Notes: generated by a model not told the origin, from the letters alone. A stretch of DNA of 64,000 bases from Phocaeicola fibrisolvens (GCF_025567125.1 NZ_JAOQJI010000005.1:62001-126000); one strand, 5' to 3'. Numbered from the stretch's first letter, positions 33,449-40,246 are shown. Made by a program: numbers and translations.

Positions 33449-34279
33449 TCATATTTTTAAGTTAAACTTTATTGGTAAATGGTCTGAATATTGCTTGTCG
33501 ATTACAAAATTAGATGTTACAAGCTGTTTCTGATTAATACGTGTTATAATATCCAGCAGAGAATCGTCAAAAAAGTCTATCAGTTCCGGCCTTATCAGTA
33601 CCTGGTCGTATATATGCCAGTAGAAATTGATTGATTTAGATGAATTGTAATACATCGTTCCAGACACCTTTCCTTTTCCTGTATCTCCAAGGAATCCCCA
33701 CATCGGATTGTATAGGAATTCATATTCGTTACCTCTTACGGTAGCTTTTCCGTTATTGTTGATGACAGATTTATCCATCACAGAATGCAATCCCCTTGCT
33801 TTTATCATTCCCTTGTCAAAGGGATTCATGTTAAAATCACCGCAGATGATAGTTCTTTGATGTCCTACTTGCTGTTCCACTTCCTCGATGAATTCAGCCA
33901 CTTCCGTAGAATATTCAGAGAGTTCATCATCCGTCATATTTATTTTGCTTGGCAAGTGGCAAGTTATCAGCGTGATATTCTTATTAAGTAAAGTACTGAA
34001 AAGTTGTTTTGCGCTTAATCTGTTCCTGTCATTAGAATTACTGATGAAAGATATGTCAAAACGGGTAAAGATTTTAACCTTGTCAGTCGGTGAATTTGAA
34101 GGTACGTATTGATATTTATACAAAGAAGGTTCTTCGTTGATTGCTTTCAACAACTCTTCTTCCATGCATTCAGGATATTCTGCAAGCATAAGAATGTCTA
34201 CATCTTCCGTTATTGCGAGTTCTTTTATTGTTGGGAAGATGTCCTTATTTTTATGTATGTTCCAGAATATGAAATTCAT
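33449..34279 (-). CDS. Endonuclease/exonuclease/phosphatase (EEP) family protein
   Basis: 276 residues with the DNase-I-like catalytic set: FWNIHKN (Asn7), LAEYP (Glu34), TCHLP, GDFNMNPFD (Asp/Asn 148-150) and the C-terminal SDHLPI (His266). Metal-dependent phosphodiesterase acting on nucleic acid, phosphoinositide or another phosphoester. It begins 1 nt after the repressor stop (TAAAATG), so it is expressed from the repressor transcript in the lysogen. This context favours superinfection defence or lysogenic conversion over lytic replication. Confidence 0.85.
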   Translation of the reverse strand: MNFIFWNIHKNKDIFPTIKELAITEDVDILMLAEYPECMEEELLKAINEEPSLYKYQYVPSNSPTDKVKIFTRFDISFISNSNDRNRLSAKQLFSTLLNKNITLITCHLPSKINMTDDELSEYSTEVAEFIEEVEQQVGHQRTIICGDFNMNPFDKGMIKARGLHSVMDKSVINNNGKATVRGNEYEFLYNPMWGFLGDTGKGKVSGTMYYNSSKSINFYWHIYDQVLIRPELIDFFDDSLLDIITRINQKQLVTSNFVIDKQYSDHLPIKFNLKI

Positions 34280-34280
34280 T

Positions 34281-34667
34281 TTATCCGATTAATTTGTTAT
34301 TCTTGAATATTGTCAGTTCTACTTCAAGGCGTTTGTTTATTGTTTCCAGTTCCTTGATTTTTCTTTGAAGGTTGTTGATTGTGTCCTGCTGGAAGGCTAT
34401 TGTGTCAATCAGCTTGCTTAATCTGTCGTTTTCGTTTGAAGATGTTGGCTGTTCTGATGTCAGCAGCATTTCTCCATTACCGCGAAGAAGCCATTCTGCT
34501 GAAATGTTCTCAAATGTGATAAGTATGCTATTGATTGTTTGTAGACTTATCTCTCTGACACCGTTAATCTGATTACTGAATGTATTCTGCTTAATTCCGC
34601 ATTTAATAGCAAAAGCCCTGTCAGATAGTCCGTAGTGGTTAATTATTTTTTTTATCCGTTCAATCAT
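34281..34667 (-). CDS. Phage repressor, XRE-type HTH with coiled-coil tail
   Basis: 128 residues. The N-terminal helix-turn-helix (about 1-60, LSDRAFAIKCGIKQNTFSNQI) is followed by an Ala/Glu-type linker and a C-terminal coiled coil (about 95-122). No LexA/S24 peptidase domain is present, so it is not cleaved by RecA in the classical way. It is divergent from the early genes across the operator region 34668-34804. The EEP gene follows with 1 nt between. Confidence 0.85.
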   Translation of the reverse strand: MIERIKKIINHYGLSDRAFAIKCGIKQNTFSNQINGVREISLQTINSILITFENISAEWLLRGNGEMLLTSEQPTSSNENDRLSKLIDTIAFQQDTINNLQRKIKELETINKRLEVELTIFKNNKLIG

Positions 34668-34696
34668 ATTCTACATAAATGTTAAATAATCCTATA

Positions 34697-34752
34697 TGAG
34701 ATAATAATTATACCTCTATGTTTGCAAATTATCTCAAATGAGATTACCTTTG
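34697..34752 (+). promoter_or_regulatory. Early phage promoter with palindromic operator
   Basis: TTTG (34721-34724), a 20-nt spacer and TACCTTTG (34745-34752) give a complete Bacteroides-type promoter. The spacer holds the perfect palindrome ATCTCA-AA-TGAGAT (34731-34744). A second TGAGAT half-site is at 34697-34702. The repressor gene diverges on the other side, so this is the likely immunity operator. Confidence 0.8.
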
Positions 34753-34804
34753 CAATACAAACATACACACATACAAAAATAGAAATTAAAACGAATAATT
34801 GAAA

Positions 34805-35059
34805 ATGAAAACTGATGAATTTTTCTACGAAAATGAAGCTGAAAGTCTTAAAGCTGACATCGAAAAAGCTAAGTCTATGACAGAAGAAGAGATGCAATCT
34901 TACTTCAATACAGACGATAGCAAGGAAGAATTTATCAGCATGCTTGAAGATGAACTCAAAGTTGCTGAAAGCCACATTGTTGAAAATGATGATGATTTCG
35001 GCATCGTTGACCCCGGCTTTGCAAATGAAGCCGATTACTTGAGATACAAATTTGCGTAA
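34805..35059 (+). CDS. Small acidic early phage protein
   Basis: 84 residues from ATG 34805 (an upstream TTG adds two residues). Highly acidic, with a DDDFG segment. First gene of the early operon behind the immunity operator. Function unknown. Confidence 0.7.
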   Translation: MKTDEFFYENEAESLKADIEKAKSMTEEEMQSYFNTDDSKEEFISMLEDELKVAESHIVENDDDFGIVDPGFANEADYLRYKFA

Positions 35060-35069
35060 TAAAAACCTC

Positions 35070-35085
35070 ACTAAAAGTCAAAACC
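35070..35085 (+). promoter_or_regulatory. ACTAAAAGTCAAA-CC translation-leader motif, copy 1
   Basis: ACTAAAAGTCAAAACC lies just 5' of the ATG at 35089. The same 15-nt core (ACTAAAAGTCAAACC) precedes the operon heads at 38123, 45941 and 50101. Probably a phage-specific ribosome-loading or leader sequence. Confidence 0.6.
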
Positions 35086-35088
35086 ATT

Positions 35089-35334
35089 ATGGAAATTAAA
35101 CCAACCAAGTATCAGCCAGGACAGAAAGTCTGGACACTTATAGGAATGAAGGCTGAAGAGAAAACAATCAAGGGTATCAGCATCAGTGTTGACTCCGATG
35201 GAGTACAGAAGAACTACTATCACATGTTGGTTCCAAAAGAAAAGGAATGCTCCAGTGAAGCATTTGCATCCTATTCCGAGAAAGAACTATTTAGTTCAAA
35301 GGAAGAGATGAGAATGAGTGTTTTCGGTGATTGA
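35089..35334 (+). CDS. Small early phage protein
   Basis: 81 residues, small beta-rich (YQPGQKVWTLIGMKAEEKTIKGISISVDSDG), resembling a short SH3-like barrel. Function unknown. A strong hairpin follows its stop. Confidence 0.65.
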   Translation: MEIKPTKYQPGQKVWTLIGMKAEEKTIKGISISVDSDGVQKNYYHMLVPKEKECSSEAFASYSEKELFSSKEEMRMSVFGD

Positions 35335-35343
35335 CAAATCACA

Positions 35344-35373
35344 TCCCGGTGTGGCCTGACCGCCACACCGGGA
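35344..35373 (+). other. Strong RNA hairpin without U-tract
   Basis: TCCCGGTGTGG (35344-35354) pairs perfectly with CCACACCGGGA (35363-35373), loop 8 nt. There is no T-run, so it is more likely a processing or stability element than a terminator. The rest of 35374-35512 holds only an unconvincing 60-codon frame with TTG start. Confidence 0.6.
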
Positions 35374-35512
35374 ACAATAGAGAAGAGTTCCTTGACATCT
35401 TTTGGCTGACGGACATACTGGTATGGTATAGTAATTCACCGTGGATAACGGGCGGTCCGACAGAGTGTAGAATTGTAGCAATTCGGTCTGCGTATGCAGG
35501 CTTTATGATATA

Positions 35513-35611
35513 GCTGGAGTAGCTTAACGGTAGAGCACAACATGGGTTATAAAAAATAGAGATGCAATAATGAATATCGTTGATGAAAGGGTTCGACTCC
35601 CTTCTCCAGCC
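35513..35611 (+). tRNA. tRNA-like gene 1, anticodon loop about 35 nt
   Basis: Acceptor GCTGGAG (35513-35519) pairs with CTCCAGC (35604-35610). The D-arm is GCTTAACGGTAGAGC (35522-35536), and the T-arm AAGGG-TTCGACT-CCCTT (35587-35603) is complete. The anticodon stem is reduced to CAAC (35538-35541) with GTTG (35579-35582), and the loop is about 35-37 nt, not 7. If the T at 35543 acts as U33, the following triplet is GGG. There is no encoded CCA. See findings. Confidence 0.6.
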
Positions 35612-35631
35612 CTAATTCAAATTAGTTTGTT

Positions 35632-35910
35632 ATGGTTATAGATAATTCGATAGAAACTGCCGAGTCATTGAAAAATCTATTTGCAATGCTTTATTTTGTG
35701 GCAGCATGGGCATTCGGCATGGTTTCTCCATGCCTTGTTTATGAAATATGGAAATCGTGTAAGGAAGAGCGACCTTTTGATTTTAACGGAGCCAATTATT
35801 GGTGTCCTATTGCGATTGTGATGTTGGTCATTTGTTCTGTATTATGTATGATTTCTTTTTTCTTTATGATTGCTGAGCATCTTTTGAGATTCGTTAATTG
35901 CTTGGATTAA
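35632..35910 (+). CDS. Small two-TM phage membrane protein
   Basis: 92 residues with two hydrophobic helices (about 16-40 and 59-82, CPIAIVMLVICSVLCMISFFF). Starts 20 nt after tRNA-like gene 1. Its last 69 nt overlap the end of a convergent gene. Role unknown; a superinfection-exclusion or holin-like role is possible. Confidence 0.6.
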   Translation: MVIDNSIETAESLKNLFAMLYFVAAWAFGMVSPCLVYEIWKSCKEERPFDFNGANYWCPIAIVMLVICSVLCMISFFFMIAEHLLRFVNCLD

Positions 35911-36390
35911 GAAATTTTCTGTAGTCTCTTCAAATTTCGTGAATGCTTCCTCGTATTTATTGATTTTATCGGGGTATGGCAAATCCTTGCTGTATATTAT
36001 GTCCCTGAGTTCATCATAAAGCAGTGAGGAACTTTGTACGAGTGAATCATATTTTTCATAAAGTTCTTTATCAAGGTAGAAATGCAATTTCAGGTTCTTG
36101 TTTTTCATGTCAATAAGAGGCTCATAAGCTATCTTATTCAATTCAAGGATGTCTGTTTGCTCATTGAGGATGTCAATCAGGTTGATGTTTCTCATTGCTG
36201 CCTTGTATGAAAGAAAAGAGTCGAGGAATTCTGATATGGAATTGACGGAGTTTGAGTAGAAGGTTTTGAATTTTAGTTCTTTTTTTCTGATACTCAACTT
36301 GTAAAGTTCTCTGATAAAAAAGAATATAATTCCTACTAGTAATGATAAGGAATCTAAGTGGTTAAGAAGAAGTTCGATAAAATGTTTCAT
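35842..36390 (-). CDS. Single-TM protein encoded against the early operon
   Basis: 182 residues from ATG 36390 (MKHFIELLLNHLDSLSLLVG). The longer frame up to 36699 runs backwards through a tRNA-like gene and is unlikely. One N-terminal transmembrane helix (about 17-32), then a long helical cytoplasmic region. A TAATTTTG -7 box lies at the complement of 36417-36424. Gene in the opposite direction inside an early operon suggests lysogen expression, a 'moron'. Confidence 0.65.
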   Translation of the reverse strand: MKHFIELLLNHLDSLSLLVGIIFFFIRELYKLSIRKKELKFKTFYSNSVNSISEFLDSFLSYKAAMRNINLIDILNEQTDILELNKIAYEPLIDMKNKNLKLHFYLDKELYEKYDSLVQSSSLLYDELRDIIYSKDLPYPDKINKYEEAFTKFEETTENFLIQAINESQKMLSNHKEKRNHT

Positions 36391-36429
36391 AAATCTTAAT
36401 TTTTGAATTTCCAACACAAAATTAAGAAA

Positions 36430-36470
36430 TCCCTCCGGAGAAATTCCATGATTATAAAATTCCGGAGGGA
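36430..36470. other. 10-bp perfect inverted repeat between the moron and tRNA-like gene 2
   Basis: TCCCTCCGGA (36430-36439) pairs with TCCGGAGGGA (36461-36470). On the minus strand the flank is TTTCTTAATTTT, so it may end antisense transcription; it also lies just upstream of the -7 box of the 182-residue gene. Confidence 0.5.
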
Positions 36471-36474
36471 ACAT

Positions 36475-36561
36475 TCCGAGGTTGTTTAATGGCAGAACGG
36501 CACCAGTCTGAGGGCATAAGGATTTTTGGTGCAGGTGGCGGTTCGAATCCGTCTCTCGGAA
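36475..36561 (+). tRNA. tRNA-like gene 2, anticodon loop about 23 nt
   Basis: Acceptor TCCGAGG (36475-36481) pairs with TCTCGGA (36554-36560, one G-U). The D-arm is GTTTAATGGCAGAAC (36484-36498), and the T-arm GGCGG-TTCGAAT-CCGTC (36537-36553) has one G-U. The anticodon stem GCACC (36500-36504) pairs perfectly with GGTGC (36528-36532), with a 23-nt loop. Reading T36507 as U33 gives CTG followed by A, the normal Gln context, with an extra stretch of about 14 nt at the 38/39 boundary. Confidence 0.65.
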
Positions 36562-36577
36562 CTTAAACTTATTAGTT

Positions 36578-36748
36578 ATGAAAGTATTTAGTCGTATATG
36601 GATGCTGATGGTAGCTATATGTGCTGTTGGCATGTTGTATGGAGCAATCACAATACCAAGTCCGGTGCAGGGTATATGGATATGCTCCTGTATAATCATT
36701 GTAATTGCATCGGTATATGCTTGTGTTATAATATGGAAAGAAAGGTAG
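36578..36748 (+). CDS. Small two-TM protein
   Basis: 56 residues, two hydrophobic stretches (about 7-26 and 34-52) and a short basic end. Directly after tRNA-like gene 2. No family assigned. Confidence 0.55.
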   Translation: MKVFSRIWMLMVAICAVGMLYGAITIPSPVQGIWICSCIIIVIASVYACVIIWKER

Positions 36749-36753
36749 AAGTT

Positions 36754-36948
36754 ATGGGCAAAAGACCTATTGTATCGACATTACGATCCATGAAAATAGA
36801 TGAAGAGGTTATTTTTGGTATTCATCAGAGAATTTCTCTTATGGGTACAATAGCCAATAGGTTGGATGTTGAACGTGCTTCAGGTATGTCATGGAAATGC
36901 AAGACAGACCGTGAAGCCGGAATTGTAACGGTTAAACGTGTTAGCTGA
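36754..36948 (+). CDS. Small basic phage protein
   Basis: 64 residues from ATG 36754 (MGKRPIVSTLRSMKIDEEV). The upstream in-frame extension to 36598 overlaps another gene and has no merit. A short helix-rich protein, with CKTDREAGIVTVKRV at the end resembling small phage DNA-binding proteins. The stop overlaps the next start (TGATG). Confidence 0.6.
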   Translation: MGKRPIVSTLRSMKIDEEVIFGIHQRISLMGTIANRLDVERASGMSWKCKTDREAGIVTVKRVS

Positions 36949-37244
36949 TGGTGTTCGAATTAAATGGGAAGTTTATGACTACAATATTGTCAGATAATAC
37001 AGCAGGAATGATTCTTGAGAACATACTTCTTGCAATGGAAGGAATAAAGTTCAGCAAGTCTCAGGCATCAGGAATAGTCGGTTCCGAGAACCGGTTGGAA
37101 AAGCTTGTTGAGAGCGGTAAGATACGTGCTGAGAAGAAGGCAGATTGTCAGAACGGAAAATGGTTCTGCAATGGTGCTGATGTGTTAAGGTACTGTTCGT
37201 ACAAGAAGAGACATAAAAAAAGGAACAAGTCTAAAAGCCTGTGA
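36948..37244 (+). CDS. Small phage protein with possible winged-helix fold
   Basis: 98 residues. The segment KFSKSQASGIVGSENRLEKLVESGKIRAEKK, read in parts, looks like a helix-turn-helix followed by a wing. A strongly basic tail (KKRHKKRNKSK) follows. It may be an excisionase- or Cox-like regulator; not certain. Confidence 0.6.
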   Translation: MVFELNGKFMTTILSDNTAGMILENILLAMEGIKFSKSQASGIVGSENRLEKLVESGKIRAEKKADCQNGKWFCNGADVLRYCSYKKRHKKRNKSKSL

Positions 37245-37327
37245 AAGTGGTTATTTTCTACATAAATGTTTACGTTTTAATTTCTTGGTGTACGGACTGG
37301 CTTGTGAAAGTCGTCCGTACACACACT

Positions 37328-37431
37328 GGGCAATTAGTTTAATGGTAGAATATCGACAGTTTCCATGTATTATTGTTTCTTTAAATTGTCTTGCTTTGTC
37401 GAAGGTACGGGTTCGAATCCCGTATTGCCCG
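37328..37431 (+). tRNA. tRNA-like gene 3, anticodon loop about 40 nt
   Basis: Acceptor GGGCAAT (37328-37334) pairs perfectly with ATTGCCC (37424-37430). The D-arm is GTTTAATGGTAGAAT (37337-37351), and the T-arm ACGGG-TTCGAAT-CCCGT (37407-37423) is perfect. The anticodon stem TCGAC (37353-37357) pairs with GTCGA (37398-37402), with a 40-nt loop. A normal arm CGACA-GTTTCCA-TGT is visible at the 5' side, and the extra stretch of about 31 nt follows it between two TGT copies. U33 would be followed by TTC. Confidence 0.65.
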
Positions 37432-37444
37432 CAACCCTTTATAA

Positions 37445-37595
37445 GTTATCCGTTACAAATCCGAAAGTAGGGCGAAGATAGCGCAGGTTTTATCCGCACG
37501 GCATCGGTTAGCCGTTGACTCTATCTGAAAGGTAACGCGAAATCGGAAAGGATTGATTGTGTGATGTGCCCCGGAGAATATGCTTCGGGGCTTTT
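37445..37595 (+). ncRNA. Putative structured RNA ending in an intrinsic terminator
   Basis: GC-richer, non-coding stretch right after tRNA-like gene 3. Helices seen: CGTTAC (37451-37456) with GTAACG (37532-37537); TCCGA (37460-37464) with TCGGA (37543-37547), which crosses the first and so makes a pseudoknot or an alternative fold; AGATAG (37476-37481) with CTATCT (37521-37526); ACGGC (37498-37502) with GCCGT (37511-37515). It ends in a 9-bp stem GCCCCGGAG (37568-37576) with 37583-37591, followed by TTTT. No family recognised. Confidence 0.5.
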
Positions 37596-37608
37596 AATAG
37601 ATAATTTT

Positions 37609-38031
37609 ATGGATGAAATACTTGCTGGTAAGATTTGCCCATACTGTGGTAAACCTACCGAATTTGTTGACAGCTCCGTAATATACGGACGTTCGTACGG
37701 TATGATTTATATATGCCGTGATTGCAGGGCTTATGTAGGAGTTCATAAAGGAACAGACCAGGCATTAGGCCGTTTGGCAAATGCAGAACTAAGAGAGGCC
37801 AAGAAAGAAGCTCACTTCTATTTTGACCAGATAGCTAAGACAGACCTTATAAATAAGATTTGGAAGAAACATATCCCAAATACATCAAACAGGAATAAGG
37901 CTTACCTGTGGTTATCCATTCAATTAGGGATACCACACGAAATCTGTCACATAGGTATGTTCGATGTGAAGGATTGCAAACGTGTTGTTGAGTTGTGTAG
38001 ACCTATCTGTGATACAAATGTTAAGGCGTAA
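37609..38031 (+). CDS. DUF3268-type zinc-finger phage protein
   Basis: 140 residues from ATG 37609 (MDEILAGKICPYCGKPTEF). I prefer this start because the frame upstream runs through the terminator at 37568-37595. Four cysteines (CPYC and CRDC) form a zinc ribbon; the central helical part (LGRLANAELREAKKEAHFYFD) and the IPHEICHIG segment fit DUF3268. Found next to recombination genes in many phages. Confidence 0.8.
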   Translation: MDEILAGKICPYCGKPTEFVDSSVIYGRSYGMIYICRDCRAYVGVHKGTDQALGRLANAELREAKKEAHFYFDQIAKTDLINKIWKKHIPNTSNRNKAYLWLSIQLGIPHEICHIGMFDVKDCKRVVELCRPICDTNVKA

Positions 38032-38033
38032 AA

Positions 38034-38107
38034 ATGGCGAAGTTTCTGTTTGCAAAACTTGACCATCTGAACTACCTTTACTGATGTAATGAACTAAAAG
38101 TCAAACC
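38034..38107 (+). promoter_or_regulatory. Repeated promoter/leader element, copy A
   Basis: TTTG (38049-38052), a 20-nt spacer and TACCTTTA (38073-38080) fit the -33/-7 layout. It starts with ATGGCGAAGTTTCTG right behind the stop of the previous gene and ends with ACTAAAAGTCAAACC (38093-38107). A 16-codon frame (38034-38084) runs through it: MAKFLFAKLDHLNYLY. Copies B and C are at 45851 and 49432. Confidence 0.7.
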
Positions 38108-38122
38108 ATTAATACTTTAATT

Positions 38123-38926
38123 ATGGCTGAAAGAAAAGCTAAAACAGAAGTTCCTGAAAAAGATAATCAGGAAGAAAAACAGGAAGAAAAAGAAGTGCAA
38201 CAGACACTTTCTGAAAAGGTTGGTAACATAAGAACCTTGAAAGCGAACGAGATTGAATGTCGAATCGGTACAATCAATGAGAAAGGATGTACATTGTTGC
38301 TGTACAAGGATGCCCGTGTGGATATGAGGCTGCTTGATGAGGTGTTCGGCCCCATGAACTGGAAGAGAGACCACGAAGTAGTGAACGGAAATCTGTTCTG
38401 CACCATATCCATTTATGATGAACGTAAAAAGGAATGGGTGAGTAAACAGGATGTCGGTACGGAATCTAATACCGAGAAGGAGAAAGGACAGGCTTCGGAT
38501 GCTTTCAAACGTGCCGGATTCAACTGGGGGATTGGTCGAGAACTTTACTCGGCACCTTTTATTTGGGTGAAACTTGAGCCAAGCGAAATCAGTAAGAGCA
38601 CTTCGGGTAGATGTTCTACTTATACTAAGTTCTCTGTAAGCGAGATTGAGTATGACGAGAACAGAGAGGTTAGTAAATGTATCATTGTGGACCACAATGG
38701 TGCTATAAGATACCAGTTCCCAAAGCCAAAGGAACAGAAATCTGAGCAGCCTCAACAAAATTCAAGCGTATTTTCCGGTAAACAGCTTCAGGAAGCGATT
38801 GATAAAGTAAGGGCATGTAAGAGTAGATCTGATATTAATGCTGTGTGGAAAAAATATACTGCAATGCAAAACAACCTTGAGTTCAAGAACGAGATTCAGA
38901 ACATGTGTAAAAAATATCCCAAATGA
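38123..38926 (+). CDS. Rad52/22-like single-strand annealing protein
   Basis: 267 residues. The first 30 are acidic and disordered. The core contains GTESNTEKEKGQASDAFKRA and NWGIGRELYSAPFIW, the signature of the Rad52/22 (Sak-type) annealing family. A linker and small C-terminal helical domain follow. With the nuclease and SSB downstream it forms a phage recombination set like lambda Red. Stop overlaps the next start by 4 nt. Confidence 0.88.
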   Translation: MAERKAKTEVPEKDNQEEKQEEKEVQQTLSEKVGNIRTLKANEIECRIGTINEKGCTLLLYKDARVDMRLLDEVFGPMNWKRDHEVVNGNLFCTISIYDERKKEWVSKQDVGTESNTEKEKGQASDAFKRAGFNWGIGRELYSAPFIWVKLEPSEISKSTSGRCSTYTKFSVSEIEYDENREVSKCIIVDHNGAIRYQFPKPKEQKSEQPQQNSSVFSGKQLQEAIDKVRACKSRSDINAVWKKYTAMQNNLEFKNEIQNMCKKYPK

Positions 38927-39846
38927 TAGAATTAGTTAAGTCAAGTGTGGTTTTCAATGAAGAGAACCACACCTATTTCCTGGGCGACAAGCAGCTTTCA
39001 GGAATTACAGGAATGATTAAGAGACAGTTGTTCCCTGATAAGTATAGAGATGTTCCTAAGTTTGTGCTGGAAAAGGCTGCTGAGAGGGGCACAAAGGTCC
39101 ATCATGATTGCCAGTTCGCAGATGTAACGGGATTTGAGCCAGAAAGCAATGAGGCACTTAATTACTTAATGATACGTACTGGTGCTGGTTATACAGCTCT
39201 TGATAATGAATACACAGTCTCTGATGAAGAGCACTTCGCTTCAAATATTGATTGTGTCTGGGAGAAGGATGGAACTATAGCACTTGCCGACATCAAGACA
39301 ACGTATAAGCCGGATATTGAATACCTCGAATGGCAGTTGTCAATATATGCGTACCTGTTCGAAAAGCAGAATCCTGAGCTGAAGGTTTCTAAACTGTACG
39401 GTGTATGGCTTTACAATGAAAAGTCAGAGCTTATTCCACTTGTCCGGAAATCTGACGTGGAGGTCAAAAGGCTGTTGCAGTGTGAGATTGAGGGAACACG
39501 TTACCTTGATACTGAAACTGCACTTGAACACAAGCAGGATGAAGTACAGCTATTGCCAAAGGACGTGATAAACAAATATCTTGAAGCTGTAGCGGAAGTT
39601 GAGAGAATACAGCCGTTCATTGACGGTTTCAAGGATTCGTTGAAACGCGCAATGGTTGAACACGATGTCAAGTCGTGGGACACAGGTGTATTGAAAGCTA
39701 CCATAACACCTGCAGGAATCAAAAAATCTTTCGACACTAAGAGGTTTCAATCTGAGCATCCCGAGTTGTATAAACAGTACATCAAGGAGACTGAAACTGC
39801 TGCATCTATAAGAATCACATTAAGAAAGGAGGAAGAAAATGCTTAA
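38923..39846 (+). CDS. PD-(D/E)XK nuclease (RecB/exonuclease-like)
   Basis: 307 residues. Core motif NIDCVWEKDGTIALADIKTT (Asp, then D-x-K) and the helix EWQLSIYAYLFE mark a RecB/lambda-exonuclease-type nuclease. It should resect DNA ends for the annealing protein it overlaps. C-terminal region binds or positions DNA. It overlaps ssb by 8 nt. Confidence 0.87.
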   Translation: MIELVKSSVVFNEENHTYFLGDKQLSGITGMIKRQLFPDKYRDVPKFVLEKAAERGTKVHHDCQFADVTGFEPESNEALNYLMIRTGAGYTALDNEYTVSDEEHFASNIDCVWEKDGTIALADIKTTYKPDIEYLEWQLSIYAYLFEKQNPELKVSKLYGVWLYNEKSELIPLVRKSDVEVKRLLQCEIEGTRYLDTETALEHKQDEVQLLPKDVINKYLEAVAEVERIQPFIDGFKDSLKRAMVEHDVKSWDTGVLKATITPAGIKKSFDTKRFQSEHPELYKQYIKETETAASIRITLRKEEENA

Positions 39847-40246
39847 TAAGGTAATGCTGATAGGGCATCTTGGAAAGGACCCTGATGTAAGAACGCTTGA
39901 TTCCGGAACAAAAGTCTGCCAGTTCACACTGGCAACGACGGAAAAGGGATACACGTTGCAGAATGGTACTCAGGTACCGGACAGGACAGAGTGGCACAAT
40001 ATTGTACTATGGAAGGGGCTTGCTGAGGTTGCAGGTAAATATCTTCACAAGGGAGACAAGGTTTTTATCGAAGGTAAAATCAGATCCAGAAGTTATGAGG
40101 ATAACAGTAAGGTGAAGAGATATATCACAGAGATATTCGCAGATAACATGGAGATTCTTTCCACAACATCTAAGAGTGGTTCACAGAATAATGTTTTTGA
40201 AGCTCCATTACCATCAGAGACTCCAAGTGATGATTTACCGTTCTGA
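39839..40246 (+). CDS. ssb: Single-stranded DNA-binding protein
   Basis: 135 residues. OB-fold (MLNKVMLIGHLGKDPDVR, WHNIVLWKGLAEVAGKYL, GDKVFIEGKI), a short linker and the acidic tip DDLPF that binds partner proteins. Phage-encoded copy within the recombination set. Confidence 0.96.
   Translation: MLNKVMLIGHLGKDPDVRTLDSGTKVCQFTLATTEKGYTLQNGTQVPDRTEWHNIVLWKGLAEVAGKYLHKGDKVFIEGKIRSRSYEDNSKVKRYITEIFADNMEILSTTSKSGSQNNVFEAPLPSETPSDDLPF

Noticed and set aside
35331..35513. 60-codon frame with TTG start after the 81-residue gene
   Set aside because: It begins inside the previous stop, runs through the strong hairpin at 35344-35373 and ends at the tRNA-like gene; no supporting start site.
36391..36699. 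N-terminal extension of the minus-strand 182-residue gene
   Set aside because: The extension would be translated backwards through tRNA-like gene 2 and an unrelated plus-strand gene; the ATG at 36390 precedes a good membrane helix and has a -7 box.
37285..37470. 61-codon frame over tRNA-like gene 3
   Set aside because: It crosses the whole tRNA-shaped structure; the RNA reading explains the base pairing better.
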